From: Purpureocillium takamizusanense
Taxonomy: Eukaryota; Ascomycota; Sordariomycetes; Hypocreales; Ophiocordycipitaceae
Assembly: GCF_022605165.1 (NCBI RefSeq)
Contig: NC_063070.1
Coordinates: 1,860,001 to 1,924,000, forward strand
Reading direction: 5' to 3'
DNA: 64,000 nucleotides
Position numbers and translations under genes: made by a program. Positions 33,713-45,663 of the stretch are shown here, piece after piece. Within the stretch, counting starts at the first letter, position 1. Every line of letters starts with the position of its first letter. A model generated the notes under the pieces. The model did not search any database. It was given only the letters and a program-made list of their open reading frames with translations, and was not told the origin of the DNA.

Positions 33713-35310
33713 ATGGACCGCAGCTCTAGGCCCGCGCGGCCGCAGTCGGTCGACGAGCTCGTCCGGCAGGCCGAGAACTTCAACTTCAACCCAAACATCC
33801 CGTTCAAACACTGGACGCGCGCCGCCGACACGCTGTACCAGGAAGTGAGCCGTGCACCGGGCCCCGGGCCGTGGCGTATTAGCTGACGACGAGCCAGGCA
33901 CACTTTGCCCTCGCAGATGGCGACTACGGACGGGCCTTTCTCATGCTCTACCGGCACTCGTCGCTAGTCATGAAGCTGGTGTCGCACCCTCACTACCGAG
34001 ATCCCGATAGCAAGAAGCTGTTCCGGCCGCTCTCGAAGCGCACAAACGCTGTCCTCGACGACATGGAGCGCATCAAACCCATCATTGTGGACGAATACGC
34101 CGAGTGGGAGCGAATGTCGGGGGGCATCCACACCCAGCAGCAGCGCCCAGGGTCCCGCTACCAAGACTACGCGGCTCGCGATCCTAGCCTGGGCGGGCAC
34201 GCCAAGGTGCTCGATGCGTCAGAGAACCAGGAGCTGGCAGTTGATCTGGCCCAGCAAGAGCTGGCGCGGAGGGATAGGGCTCGGGAGTCACGGGTGCCTC
34301 CGGGAGCAGATGGTCAGCGCGTGAAGGACTGGTACCAGGGCGATGACGGCGACCTTCGCAGCCAGATGGAGGCCGCTCGACGTGCCCTGAGCCCCGGCTC
34401 CCACGACGAAACGACGGACGGCGCCGGCGCCCCCGCCCAGCAGTACCACTACCCTTCCATCTCCAGGTCTCATGCCGTTTCGTACCAGCCTCAGCCGCGC
34501 ACCCCGGCGCCTAGCCGGTCGCCAGGGCCCAGCCGGCCGCCCAAGGAGGCGCTGCCGGAGCACCAGACCCTGGCGTCCCCGGCCATCCCAAGGAAGGTGC
34601 CGCTGGACCGGCCGCCGACGCTGGCCGCCGAACCCCGGCCCGCGGGAGCGCCACCTCGGCCGAAGAAAGAACGTATAGCGTTCAGGCCTGGTGCATACCT
34701 CGAAAACGGCGACCCGATCCGCCCCGTCTTCGTACCAAACCAGCTGCGGCGGCGGTTCCTCGAGATCGCCGCCGACAACACGCGCGCCGGGCTCGAGATG
34801 TGCGGGATCCTCTGCGGCACGCCCGTTAACAACGCCTTGTTTGTGCGCTGTCTCCTGATCCCTGACCAAAAGTGCACGACGGACACGTGCGAGACGGAGA
34901 ACGAGGGAGCCTTGTTCGACTACTGCGCCGGCGAGGACCTGCTTGTGCTCGGCTGGATCCACACACATCCTACGCAGACGTGCTTTATGAGCTCGCGCGA
35001 TCTGCACACGCAGGCAGGCTATCAGGTCATGATGCCCGAGAGCATCGCCATCGTGTGCGCTCCTCGGTTTGAGCCCTCGTGCGTGCCCCGTTCCCGCGGA
35101 CGACGCGTGCCCCTCAGCTGACCAGACAGGTACGGCATCTTCCGCCTCACACACCCTCCCGGCCTCGACCACATCCTCGACTGCAACCACCAGGACACGT
35201 TCCACCAGCACTCGATAGACAACATTTACCGGCAGACGGAGCACCCCAATGGCCATGTGTACGAAAGCGATAAGCTGCCGTTCTACGTGCAGGACCTTAG
35301 GACCAAGTGA
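33713..35310 (+). CDS. AMSH/STAMBP-type JAMM deubiquitinase
   Basis: Zinc-dependent deubiquitinase specific for K63 chains that acts on endosomal cargo with ESCRT; Schizosaccharomyces Sst2 is the fungal reference. Three exons (33713-33844, 33898-35078, 35130-35310) with introns of 53 and 51 nt give 497 residues. The N-terminal MIT-like/USP8-dimerisation region spans about 8-130, including FNPNIPFKHWTRAADTLYQE joined to AHFALADGDYGRAFLMLYRH. A disordered Pro-rich linker follows. The catalytic MPN+ domain has EMCGILCG (catalytic Glu near 344) and GWIHTHPTQTCFMSSRDLHT (His-x-His, Ser, Asp of the JAMM motif, about 399-412). Cysteine and histidine residues near the C terminus (ILDCNHQDTFHQHSID) match the second zinc site of AMSH. 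It lies within 1.5 kb of VPS4, a partner pathway enzyme. Confidence 0.94.
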
Positions 35311-36509
35311 GCGAGGAGTTATGGCGGCCGAGCCCAGTGGCCAGCACGAAGTGTGTATGTGCAGGGGGCGAGACATGCAGCGCGCCCCCAGCACTGATGT
35401 ACATATGGAGGAAAGGGGGGGGGGGGGATACTAGACACGAAAAGCGTCCACACGATGGAAACGGCTTGACCTCAATACTAATACACATGCACGACGTACC
35501 AATAGCCAAGACCAAGACTACTACCACTCCGTAGTAGCACAAGGATCAAGACCAGAAAAACAATACAGTGCGCTGCCACCCAGCGGGGGTCGGGTGCGAC
35601 TCGACTCTCCGGGTCGGGGAGGAGCCGTGGTGTCACGCCGCGAACCAATCTGGGCGGTCGGGTTGGCAAGACGCGGGAAAAAGAGAAACGATCAACGGTC
35701 CAGGCATGCGTGGCTTGCTGCGTGTCTCAATTGGGACGACTCGACAAGGATGCCCGCTCGACGGGAGCAATGAGGAGGAAGCTCAACGATGATCCACCCA
35801 CCTGCAGCTGGGTGCCGACGATGGTTGCTTTTTGGGACGCTCTGCAGCGGCTGAGACGAGGCCGGGGGATGGTGCTCGCCGATTGCCTACGAATGGAGCC
35901 AGTAATTGCATCGCGAGACAGGGCGGCGGCGTGCCGTACGTGCGTATCACGAAATTATTACTGCTACTACGCCGCAAACGAGATTGCAGCATGGCATTGA
36001 GTACTGGACGAGCTGGGAAGCCGGGCCAAGTCCCGTTACACGACAGCTCGCAACACGACCCGGCCATCCAAAATCACCCGACTTGTCTCTGCCGGCAGCG
36101 GCAGCGGCGACGGCGACGACGATGGGGACGACGACGCGAGGCCCGGCCCGCGCATGGGTGGCTTGCACTAGCAACGCAGACCGGGTGCTGTGCTCGTTGC
36201 TTTTGCTGGACGACGAGCTTCCCCCCTCCCAAACGTTGCGGCATTGATGACCCCCCTTGCTGTCCAGCCGTTACGTAGCACCGACGACCACGTCGACGAT
36301 CCTGCACATCATGACGCCGGAGCTGCAAGCGGGGGCCGACCGGCCTTTTCACCACGGCGGCAGAGACGTAGAGATGAATGGACGGGGGGCGGTTCATGGC
36401 TTGCGCAATGTCCCGGACAGGCCAAGCGGTGCGACACGCATGCATGCGAGGAGTGCTGTCCGCGCCCTCTGGCGTTTGGTCTCGGCCCGTTCGCGCGTAC
36501 GGGATATAA
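35311..36509. other. Intergenic region upstream of the Ppo gene
   Basis: About 1.2 kb. A G run lies near 35418-35428. No reading frame looks coding on either strand. The right end contains the Ppo promoter. Confidence 0.5.
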
Positions 36510-36518
36510 CTTATAAAG
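36510..36518 (+). promoter_or_regulatory. TATA-like element of the Ppo oxygenase gene
   Basis: Reads cttataaag, 74 bases before the ATG at 36592. Confidence 0.5.
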
Positions 36519-36591
36519 AAGCGTAGCCTCGCACACGCGCGCGCCGCAGCCTCGTGCGGGAGGGAGCCCAAGTTGTATAGACTCAACCGAG

Positions 36592-39500
36592 ATGGCTTCG
36601 ACTGCGCATACAAACGGTCAGGGCGAGAACGGCGCCAAGAACGGCGCCGCCCGCAACGGCGTCAATGGCGCGACCAAGAAGTACGCCGCGTATACGGCGG
36701 CGACGGGCAGCAACAAGCCCCAGAATTGGTCGCTGTCGCACTTCCGCCAGGCTTCGCGCCGGCCGCTGCCCAGTGAGATGGGCGACGGCACGTACCGCGC
36801 CGTGGTGAAGCGGGCGTCGCTGACGCAGGACATTCGCAGCGTCGGATGGGCGGGTGAGTCCTCCTCCTCCTCCTCCGTTACACGGCGGGGACGCACGGGG
36901 AGGTCGGTAGAGCTGACAGGGGCGGCGGACAGATCTCAAGACGCTCAAGGAAATCGTGGCGGCCAAGCTCAAGGGTGTGACGCAGCAGGATGACAAGACG
37001 ATGCTCATGGAGCGCACCATCCAGCTCGTGTCAACGATGCCCAACCATTCATCGCGTCAGGAGACGCTCACCAACATCTTCATCGGCCAGCTGTGGGACT
37101 CGCTCGACCACCCGCCCCTGCTGTACATGGGCAACGAGTTTCGCTGGCGCCAGCCCGACGGCTCCAACAATGTGGGTGTGGCCCGCGGCGACTGAGGACG
37201 AACATGGCTGACCCCGTTCGCAGAACCCCCTGATGCCCAAGCTGGGTGCCGTCGGCACGCCGTACGCGCGCACCGTAAAGCCCGGCAAGAATAACACGGG
37301 GGCGCTGCCCGACCCGGAGACCGTGTACGAGTCGGTCATGGCGCGCAGCGACTTCAAGAGGAACCCCAACAACGTGTCGAGCATCCTCTGGTACTGGGCG
37401 ACCATCATCATCCACGGTGAGTGAACCGTCAGCGCCACCACCCCTTTGGCCGCTGCCTGAACGTCGCTGATCTGGCAGACCTGTTCTGGACCAATTCCAA
37501 GGACGGCAACCAAAACGACTCGTCGTCGTACCTCGACCTCTCGCCGCTGTACGGCAACTCCAAGGAGGCGCTCGACTCGATCCGTACCTTTGAGGACGGC
37601 AAGATCAAGCCCGACACTTTTGCGGACCGCCGCCTCCTGGGTAACCCGCCGGGTGTGTGCATTCTCCTCATCATGTTCAACCGCTTCCACAACCATGTGG
37701 TGGAGCGGCTCGCCATCATCAACGACAACAACCGCTTCGCGAAACCGTCCGGGCAGGGGACGGCCGAGGAGACGGCCGAGGCGTGGGCGCGGCGCGACGA
37801 GGAACTATTCCAGACGGCGCGGCTCATCACGTCGGGTCTGTACATCAACATCACGCTCGTCGACTACGTCCGCAATATCGTTAACCTCAACCGCGTCGAC
37901 ACGGAGTGGACGCTGGACCCGCGCCAGGAGATGGGCGTGTCGGCGGGGACCTCCAAGGGCTCCGAGAGCGGCGTCGGCAACGCCGTGTCGGCCGAGTTCA
38001 ACCTGTGCTACCGCTGGCACTCGTGCATCTCGCAGATGGACGAGCAGTGGATCGAAGACTTTTACAGGCACCTGCTCGGCGACAACTACGGCGAGATGAA
38101 CCTGCAGGTGCTGGTAGCCGCGTTCAGGAAGTTCGAGGCCACGATGCACTCGGACCCGGGCCAGCGCGAGTTCGACAACATGCGACGCGGGCCCGACGGG
38201 CGCTTCGACGACGACGAGCTGGTGCAGCGCCTCGCGACGGCCATCGAGCAGCCCGGCGGCGCGTTCGGGGCGCGCAACGTGCCGCGCATCATGAAGCCGG
38301 TGGAGATGCTGGGCATCATCCGTGGCCGCAGGTGGAACCTGGCCGGGCTCAACGAGTTCCGCAAACACTTTGGCCTCAAGGCGTACGCCACGTTTGAGGA
38401 CATCAACTCGGACCCCGAGGTCGCCGACGCGCTGCGCAACCTGTACCAGCACCCGGACCACGTCGAGCTGTACCCGGGCATCGTGGCCGAGGAGGGCAAG
38501 ACGCCCATGGTGCCGGGCGTCGGCATCGCGCCCACCTACACCATCTCGCGGGTCGTCCTGTCTGACGCCGTCTCGCTCGTGCGCGGCGACCGCCACTACA
38601 CGACTGACTACCACGCCGGCTACCTGACCCAGTGGGGGTACAACGAGGCCGACTACGACTTCAAGACGAACCACGGCTGCGTCTTCTACAAGCTCTTCCT
38701 GCGTGCGTTCCCGGACCACTTCCGCCCGGACTCGGTCTACGCGCACTACCCCATGGTCGTGCCGTCGGAGAACCGCAAGATCCTCACCACGCTCGCCCGC
38801 GCCGACCGCTTCAGCTGGGAGCGCCCGCAGCGCCGCGCGCGCGTCGTCCGCGTGGCCTCGCCCGCGGCGGCCAGGCAGGTGCTCGGCGACGTGCAGAGGT
38901 ACTGCGTGGCGTGGACCGGGCTGGAGGCGCTCGTGGGCCACGCGCGCCTATCGGCCGGCGCGCTCGACCCGGCGCGGCTCGACGTGCTGCTGTACAAGGG
39001 CGAGTGGCGGGCGTCCATCAAGGCATTCTATGCGGCGACGGCCGAGCGCCTGTTCGCGGAGAAGACGCACCGGCTCAACGGCAAGCAGCAGTGCGACGTG
39101 GTGCGCGACGTGGGCAACCTGGCGCACACGCACTTTGCTGCGCGGCTCTTCAACCTGCCGCTCAAGACCAAGGAGAACCCCAAGGGCGTCTTCTCGGAGC
39201 AGGAACTGTACACGGCGCTGGCGAGCATCTTTGCGGCGCTGTTTCGCGACCTGGACGCCGTGCGGTCGTTCCCGCTGCGGGCGCGGGCCAAGGAAATGGC
39301 CTCGCAGCTCGGCAGCATCGTCGAGACCAATGTCAAGCTGGCGACGACGCTGGGCATGGGCGGCCTGTTCACGGGCGGCAAGCCCAAGGCCAAGGACGGC
39401 CTCTCGGCGTACGGCGTCAACCTCATCAAGGGCCTCGCCAAGGGCGGGCTCAAGGCGCACGACATCACTTGGGGCCAGGTGATCCCCGGGGCGGCGGCGC

Positions 39501-40066
39501 TGGTGCCGACCGAGGCCCAGGTGTTTGCCGAGGCGGTCAACTACTACCTGACGCCGGCGGGGCAGCGGCACGCCGACGAGATTCACCGTCTGGCGGCGGC
39601 GACACCCAGCGCCGAGACGGACGCGCTGCTGCTGGGGTACGCGCTCGAGGGCGCGCGGCTGGGCGGCCCGCCGGGCGTCTACCGCGAGGCCAGCGCTGCG
39701 GACAGCCTGGACGGGACGGCGGTGCAGGCGGGCGACGGGGTGTACATCACGACGGCGGCGGCGGCGGCGGCGGCGGCGGAAGGGGTCGAGGGACCCGGAC
39801 AGGGCAGCAGCAGCAGCAGTGGTGGTGGCGTCGGCGGCGTTGACCCGCGACGGCCGATGGTCGCGTACCCGTGGTTCGGGGCCGAGTCGCGGCGCGACGT
39901 GAGCGAGCTGGCGCTGGTGGAGCTGTTCCGGGCGACGTTCCGGCGCAAGCTGCGGCGGGTGCCGGGGGCGCAGGGCGAGCTGAAGCGGGTGCCGGGCGGC
40001 TATCTGACGGAGGACTGGGGCGACGAGGTGCCATTCCCGGCAGCGATGAAGGTGATTTGGGAGTAG
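36592..40066 (+). CDS. Psi-producing oxygenase / linoleate diol synthase-like heme dioxygenase
   Basis: Ppo enzymes turn linoleic or oleic acid into hydroperoxy and dihydroxy oxylipins that balance sexual and asexual sporulation. Four exons (36592-36853, 36933-37171, 37224-37416, 37479-40066) with introns of 79, 52 and 62 nt give 1093 residues. The N-terminal heme peroxidase/dioxygenase domain is intact: distal His in ATIIIHDLFWTNSKDGNQND (His near 231), SSYLDLSPLYGNS, and the catalytic Tyr and proximal His in NLCYRWHSCIS (Tyr 409, His 412). The C-terminal P450-like domain lacks a recognisable heme-thiolate cysteine: where family members have a GPHxCLG-type loop, this protein reads AYPWFGAESRRDVSELAL (near 1030). 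This resembles PpoC-type 10R-dioxygenases, whose P450 half is inactive. A GGC-rich stretch encodes polyalanine near 995-1003. It is probably an oxylipin 8- or 10-dioxygenase without isomerase activity. Confidence 0.9.
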
Positions 40067-40689
40067 CAGAGTGACTCTGGTTGGTGTGTGAAGTTGGTTT
40101 TCAATCCATATGGTGTTTTTTCTTCTCCTCTGCCGTGTATGGGCCTCGCCGCGGGCCAACTCGCTGAGGTGCTCCCCGCTGCTCTCACGGTGGGCCCAGT
40201 TGGTGTTTGACGAAATTGATGAAACAACTTTCAGCGACGACGGGATGAAAACCGCAACCACTTCCAACGTGCCAAGAGCTGGACCCCCTCAAACCCAGAT
40301 GCCGCTGCGCCACAGCGCAGGGGGTAACATTCGATCCATCGAATCCGACCGCAGGAGGGCACGTGCGGCGTCGAATGACGTTGCACGTTGCACGTTGCCC
40401 CGCCGCCCGCCTGATGACAGCGATTGAGCGCCCCGCCGCCCGCTACCTTGGTGGGTGCTCCAGGACAACACAGCAGCACTGCCCAGGCCAAGCCCGGCAC
40501 CGCCGCGGGGACCAGGTGCACTGGAAGAAACCTCCAGTAGCAGCAGCTGCTCTGGAGGCAGACTCGGCGGGGGGCAGCTGCTCGCTCCCCGTCCCTCGCA
40601 GCTTCCTCCCAACGCGGCCGAAACTTGAACAGCTTGGCACCTCCATCCCGCTCTCATCTTGTTCCAAACAATGCCCGCCAGCGCTCACC
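40067..40689. other. Intergenic region between the Ppo gene and SRO7
   Basis: Tandem spacer of about 620 bases with the Ppo 3' UTR and the SRO7 promoter. No extra gene is seen. Confidence 0.5.
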
Positions 40690-43600
40690 ATGGCGAGCTT
40701 CCTGCGCAGCAAACAGGCCGGCATCCAGAATGACCTCTCGGCGAGCATTCGCCCGGAGCTCTTTGCGCCCGACGACCAGGCGCGCTACGGCATCAACTCG
40801 CAGATAAGGTGCGTCCGCTCTCCCACCGCTGATGCCACGATGCCACGATGCCGCAGTTTGAGCTTCACGACGAGGCTCCTCTCCAATGCTGCCCTCGTCG
40901 CCCCCGCCCGCGTTTCCCTCTTCCCCGCTGACCCCCCCTTTCCCTGCGCGCCTATCTAGCTGCCTCGCGTACGACCCCATCCAGTCGCTCCTCGCCGTCG
41001 GCACCAGCGAGAGCCGCTTTGGCCCCGGCTGCATCTACGTCTTCGGCCAGCGGCGCGTGCAAAAGGTCCTCAGGCCCTCGCGGCCCACGTCGCTGCTCAA
41101 GATCCAGTTCACAGCCAACCGTCTCGTCAGCCTCGACGCCAAGAATGAGCTGGCCGTTTGGGATCTCGACGCCGGCGAGCGTCTGACGGGCCAGATCATC
41201 GCCGGCCGCGTGGTCGACATGGTCACCGACCCCATGCTCGACTGGGCCTTCCTCGGCCTGCAGAACGGCGACGTCGTCGCCTACGACCTCGACCGCCGCA
41301 GTCTGGCCCGCGCGTTCCGCCTCCCCAACTTCTGGGCTGCCGAGCGCGGCCCCAATGCTCGCGCCGCCACTCTCGTCTGCCTCGCCCTGCACCCCCGCGA
41401 TGTGGGCAAGCTGCTCATCGGCTACACCCACGGCGCGGTCATCTACTCGTTCAAGCAGAACCGCCCTCAGCACTTCCTCGAGTACGTCCTTCCGCCCGGC
41501 GCCCCAGGCGGCAGCAGCGTCGGTGTCGACACGCCGCGCCGCCCGCGCCTGACGCATGCCGTCTGGCATCCCTCGGGCACCTTTGTCGTCACCGCCCACG
41601 ACGACGGCAGCCTCGCCCTGTGGGACCCCAAGGAGGGCCGCCTCATCACGGCGCGCACCCTCGCCCGCAACCGCGTCGACCAGCCCGCCCCCAACTCGGC
41701 CCTCGCCATCGTCACGGAGCCCTTTTCCAAGATCGCCTGGTGCTGCAAGCAGAACCCCGAAGACACGGGCCTGCTCGTCGCCGGCGGCCAGAGCCCCGAC
41801 GCCCCCAAGAGCATGACGTTTGTCGAGCTGGGCCTGACGCCCATGTATGCGACCTCGTCGTGGCAGGCCCTGGGAGACTGGTTCGCCGGCAAGCGCCAGG
41901 TCGCGCTCCCGCTGCCCGCCGGCGCGCAGGCCGCCGACTTTTTGCTCGTCCCGCGCGCCTCGCCACACTTTGCCGGCGCGCAGGACCCCATCGCCGTCAT
42001 TACCACGCTGTCGTCGGGTGAGCTCCTGACCATGAGCTTCCCCTCGGGCTACCCCATCAGCCCGACCAACCAGCTGCACCCATCCACCTTTTTCGTTCAT
42101 CCCTTTGTCACAAAGGTCAATGTGTCGAGTCTCGAGCGGCCGCGGTGGCTGAGCATGTTTGAGAAGCGCGACCAGGGCGAGCCGCTGCTCAAGGGTGGCG
42201 CCGAGGCTTCCCGTCCGCGCAAGCGCTTCGAGGAGCGCACCATTATACAGGCTGCCCATGTCGACAGCACCATCCGTATTTGGGACTCGGGCCACGCCGA
42301 CGACATCGAGAACGGCCAGGTACTGCAGGTCGACATGGCCAGGGCACTGGACCGCTACGACGACGTTGAGATCACCGCCATGAGCATGGCCGGCGGCACA
42401 GGCGAGTTTGTCGTCGGCACGCGCACCGGCGAGGCCGTCGTCTTCCGCTGGGGCGCCAATCGCTTCTACGGGCGCGAGGCGAACCAGACGCTCGAACCCA
42501 ACCCCAAGGGCCTGACCGACATAAGCTCGCGCGCCGACCCCACGCTCAAGGAGGGGCTGCAGCCGTTTGTGCTCTACGAGATGATGATGGGGCCCATCAC
42601 CGCCGTGCAAGTGTCCAACGTCGGCTTTGTGGCCGTCGGCTCCGAGCTCGGCTTCCTGACCATCATGGACCTGCGCGGGCCGCGCATCATCTACCAGGCT
42701 CCCATGACGGATTTCGCCAAGCAAGAGAAGCGTACCTCGTTCCTCAAGGGCCACCACCACTCGGCCGCGCCCCAAAAGGAATGGCCCGTCGTCATCGAGT
42801 TTGGCGTCATGACGCTCGACGACGACAAGTACTCGAGCATCTGCTGCTTCGTCGGCACCAACCTCGGTAAGGTCATCACGTTCAAGCTGCTGCCCGCGGA
42901 CGGCGGCTATTCGGTGCAGCTCGCGGGCGTCGTGCAGTGCGAAGGGCGCGTCGTCTCGCTGTCTCCCATTGAGGCCAATACGGGCCGGCCCGCCGCGGCG
43001 ACGGGGCAGATTGTCGCCGGTTTGCGCGAGGGGCGGCAGGTTAACGGCGCGCTCGTGGCTGGTAAGCTGGACCCCTGACCGGGGGGTGGTTGGTGAATTG
43101 AGGCTGACAAGGACACAGTCACGCAAAATGAGATGCGAGTGTTTAGGCCGGCGCACGCCAAGGGCGCATCTAGAGAGTTTGACGACGTGCTCTGCGACGC
43201 GGCGACGGTGGCCGAGCTGGAGCTGCAGGGCTGGGCCATCGTTGGGTTATTCGGCGACCGCACAGCGCGGGCGTTTTCGATACCGGGGCTCAAGGATCTC
43301 GGGCGGGCGGAGCTGCCCATGGTGGACGCGACGCGCAGCACGTCGGCGGTCGTGACGCAGACGGGCGACATCTTTGCGTGGTCGGGCCCCAGCGAGCTGG
43401 CCGTCATCCACGTCTGGGGCACGGGCAAGCCGTGGCAGCAGTCGCCCGACACCATGATCAACCCCAAGCTCGAGTGCCCGCCGCGGCCGACGATTTCCAA
43501 CGTGCAGTGGATCTCTGGGACGCAGTATGTGTCGCCGCTGGACCTGGACCTGCTGGTGGGAGGGCCGGACCGGCCACCGAGCAAGCGCATGATGGAGGCG

Positions 43601-43867
43601 GCGGCGGCGGAGCAGCGCGCTGCCCGGGGCGCGACGGGGACGGCGGGCGTGGCGGCGGGCGCGGCGGCAGGCGCTGCGGCCAACGAGACATGGGGAGCGT
43701 ACCTGACGCGGCAGCTCAACGAGCGGACCGAGAAGCTGAACCTGATGGGCGACGGCATGGACGATCTACAGCAGCAGAGCCAGGGATGGGCCGACGACGT
43801 GAGCAAGTACATCAACAAGCAGAAGCGCAACATGGTCATGGGCAGCCTGAAGAGCAAGTTCTTCTAG
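40690..43867 (+). CDS. SRO7: Lgl/tomosyn-family exocytosis protein (Sro7-like)
   Basis: Sro7/Lgl proteins are double WD40-propeller scaffolds that bind the plasma-membrane SNARE Sec9 and Sec4 and regulate polarised exocytosis. Three exons (40690-40808, 40960-43061, 43119-43867) with introns of 151 and 57 nt give 989 residues. Exon 1 encodes MASFLRSKQAGIQNDLSASI, continuing across the junction to SCLAYDPIQSLLAVGTSE, a typical first WD repeat. Further WD-like units include TNRLVSLDAKNELAVWDLD, LTHAVWHPSGTFVVTAHDD and DSTIRIWDSGH. The C-terminal segment (about 925-989) is an R-SNARE-like helix with GAYLTRQLNERTEKLNLMGD and DLQQQSQGWADDVSKYINKQ, as in tomosyn and fungal Sro7. The longer minus-strand frame across this gene is an antisense shadow. 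Confidence 0.92.
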
Positions 43868-44713
43868 CTGGGGTGACGGGCAGTCCGAACGAAGGAACGT
43901 GGACTGCGGGAAAAGTCTGGGGACGCGGACGAGCAGACGGCGTTGGGGCGGGTTGCATCTCGGTCGCGCATTCGTTACGGACTAGGTATGTATGGATGAC
44001 GCCTGCCTCGGCGAGCGTCCGTGATGCCACGGCGAGTACTGTAGATCAAACACCAAGGAACTCTTGTAGCTCTGCGCAGCTCTCAGCCGCTTGCTTACCC
44101 GGTGAACTGTGCGACGAGGCGAGGTGCCGCTCCTCCAGGCACGGGGAACGGATGCGGATGGGGGTTGGCGGGCTTCGGTGTCCGGCACGGCAGATCGGCG
44201 CAAGGCGCAGAGGAGCCGACGATCCGCTGGATGCAAGGCACGGGGCATCGCCAAGACGGCGCCACCAGATTGGGGGAAGAGGAGAGGAGGGTGCTGCTGC
44301 TGCTGCTGCTGATCATAATGGTGATGATGATGATTATGAGTGGGTAGTTCCTCCATCTGACCGTCGGGTGCGCGTGGTGGATGCGCATCAGGTCCAATGG
44401 TGGGTGTTTGGCGGGCGCGAATAAGCGCGGTGCAGGTTAGACCGTCTTACACCCTATGCAACCTCGCATCCGGCTACGAACACGCGAGGGATCGCGCGCA
44501 CACCCTACTTCTTCTGTAGGCACTACTGCATATTCCTCTTCCTTGCCCGTGCGGCCAGTGGGAGAAGAGCATAGTGTCTGGTGGGCGTTGCTGCACGTGC
44601 GCGGTGCTTTCCCCTGACGGATGGACGGCTGTATTAATAAGTTAGTAACTATCGTGTTTCTCGTTTGAGAAGCCTTGGGTGGTGGCGACGGCGGCTCTGC
44701 GGATGGATCAGAA

Positions 44714-44738
44714 TGGATGGATGGATGGATGGATGGAT
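44714..44738. repeat. (GGAT)n microsatellite
   Basis: Six uninterrupted GGAT units with degenerate flanking copies, in the spacer downstream of SRO7. Confidence 0.9.
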
Positions 44739-45370
44739 GTACGGATGGTGCCTGCGGCGGATCGGCAGTGGGCGCGAGGAGGCTCCGGGAGGTGTACCTG
44801 ACATGCATACCACATTCCGGATGTATGTGTGAGCAGGGCACTAGACGTTACACTTGTATGAATGAGGTCTTTGTTGGTGATTTCTGTGCGTCTTCGAAGC
44901 CCGTCGCAAAAGGCCGCCGGAGTTTTAGGCCACGTGCGAAGTCCATACGGCGCGGATGCCCAAAAGCGCCACGCTGCGCATACACAAGACGGACACTGTT
45001 ACTTTTTTACTCTGAAAACATGAGTAAGATATAAATAGAATTTTGTGCTACTACGTACCTCGATGGCTCCTCCACTTACTACCTTACGTCCATTGAATGA
45101 ATGGCTCCGACGCCCGGCCTACACGTTGGACGGGCCCCGAATCCCGACAGGGCCTGTGTGTGTGCTCTCCGAGAATGGGGCCATACACCACACACGGATC
45201 ATCGTGATTTGGGGGCTGCGCGCGCGAACGAACGACGGGGCGACGGTTTGGACGTCGACCGACGTTGCATTCTGACACCGAGAGGCGTGGGGGATGAGCC
45301 ATGTCCATCTATCTCCTGTGGAAGAAGAGTCGGGGTGATTACGGCCTCGAAGACTGCGGTCGTGGGACTT

Positions 45371-45391
45371 TTTTCTTTCTTTCTTTCTTTC
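45371..45391. repeat. (TTTC)n microsatellite
   Basis: About five TTTC units, roughly 280 bases upstream of the lysozyme-like secreted gene. Confidence 0.85.
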
Positions 45392-45638
45392 GTCCTGACA
45401 TGGTGTGTATGTATGTACTTTGACAGAGTCACGGTCGGGACATAGAGGGGCGGGCTGCAGTATGCACGGACGAGTATAAGACGGCCGTCATCATCTTCAT
45501 TATCGTCGACTCTGTTTCCTCGTTTGTCTGTACCATTTATCAATCCCAAAGAAAACATAGCCCAGCCGAAGCAGTACACGACAAAACCAAACGCAACAGC
45601 AACGAAAAACTTGTTCATAAAAGAAGGACACTTAAAGT

Positions 45639-45663
45639 CATCATCATCATCATCATCATCATC
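45639..45663. repeat. (ATC)n array abutting a start codon
   Basis: Eight ATC units run directly into the ATG of the secreted protein gene at 45664, so the leader ends in a CATCAT array and the repeat itself supplies the A of the start context. Confidence 0.9.

Larger units (their letters stand above)
43868..45663. other. Intergenic region, repeat-rich
   Basis: About 1.8 kb. Contains (GCT)n near 44293-44311, a (GGAT)n array at 44714-44738, a (TTTC)n tract at 45371-45391 and a CAT array ending at the next start codon. A TATA-like element (agtataaga) lies near 45473. No additional gene is supported. Confidence 0.5.

Noticed and set aside
37805..40267. Minus-strand open frames of 378 and 439 codons
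   Set aside because: Antisense shadows of the Ppo oxygenase exon 4.
40952..43156. A 734-codon minus-strand open frame
   Set aside because: It is the antisense shadow of SRO7 exon 2, with no recognisable motif and the Gly/Arg/Val-rich composition of a reversed GC-rich exon.
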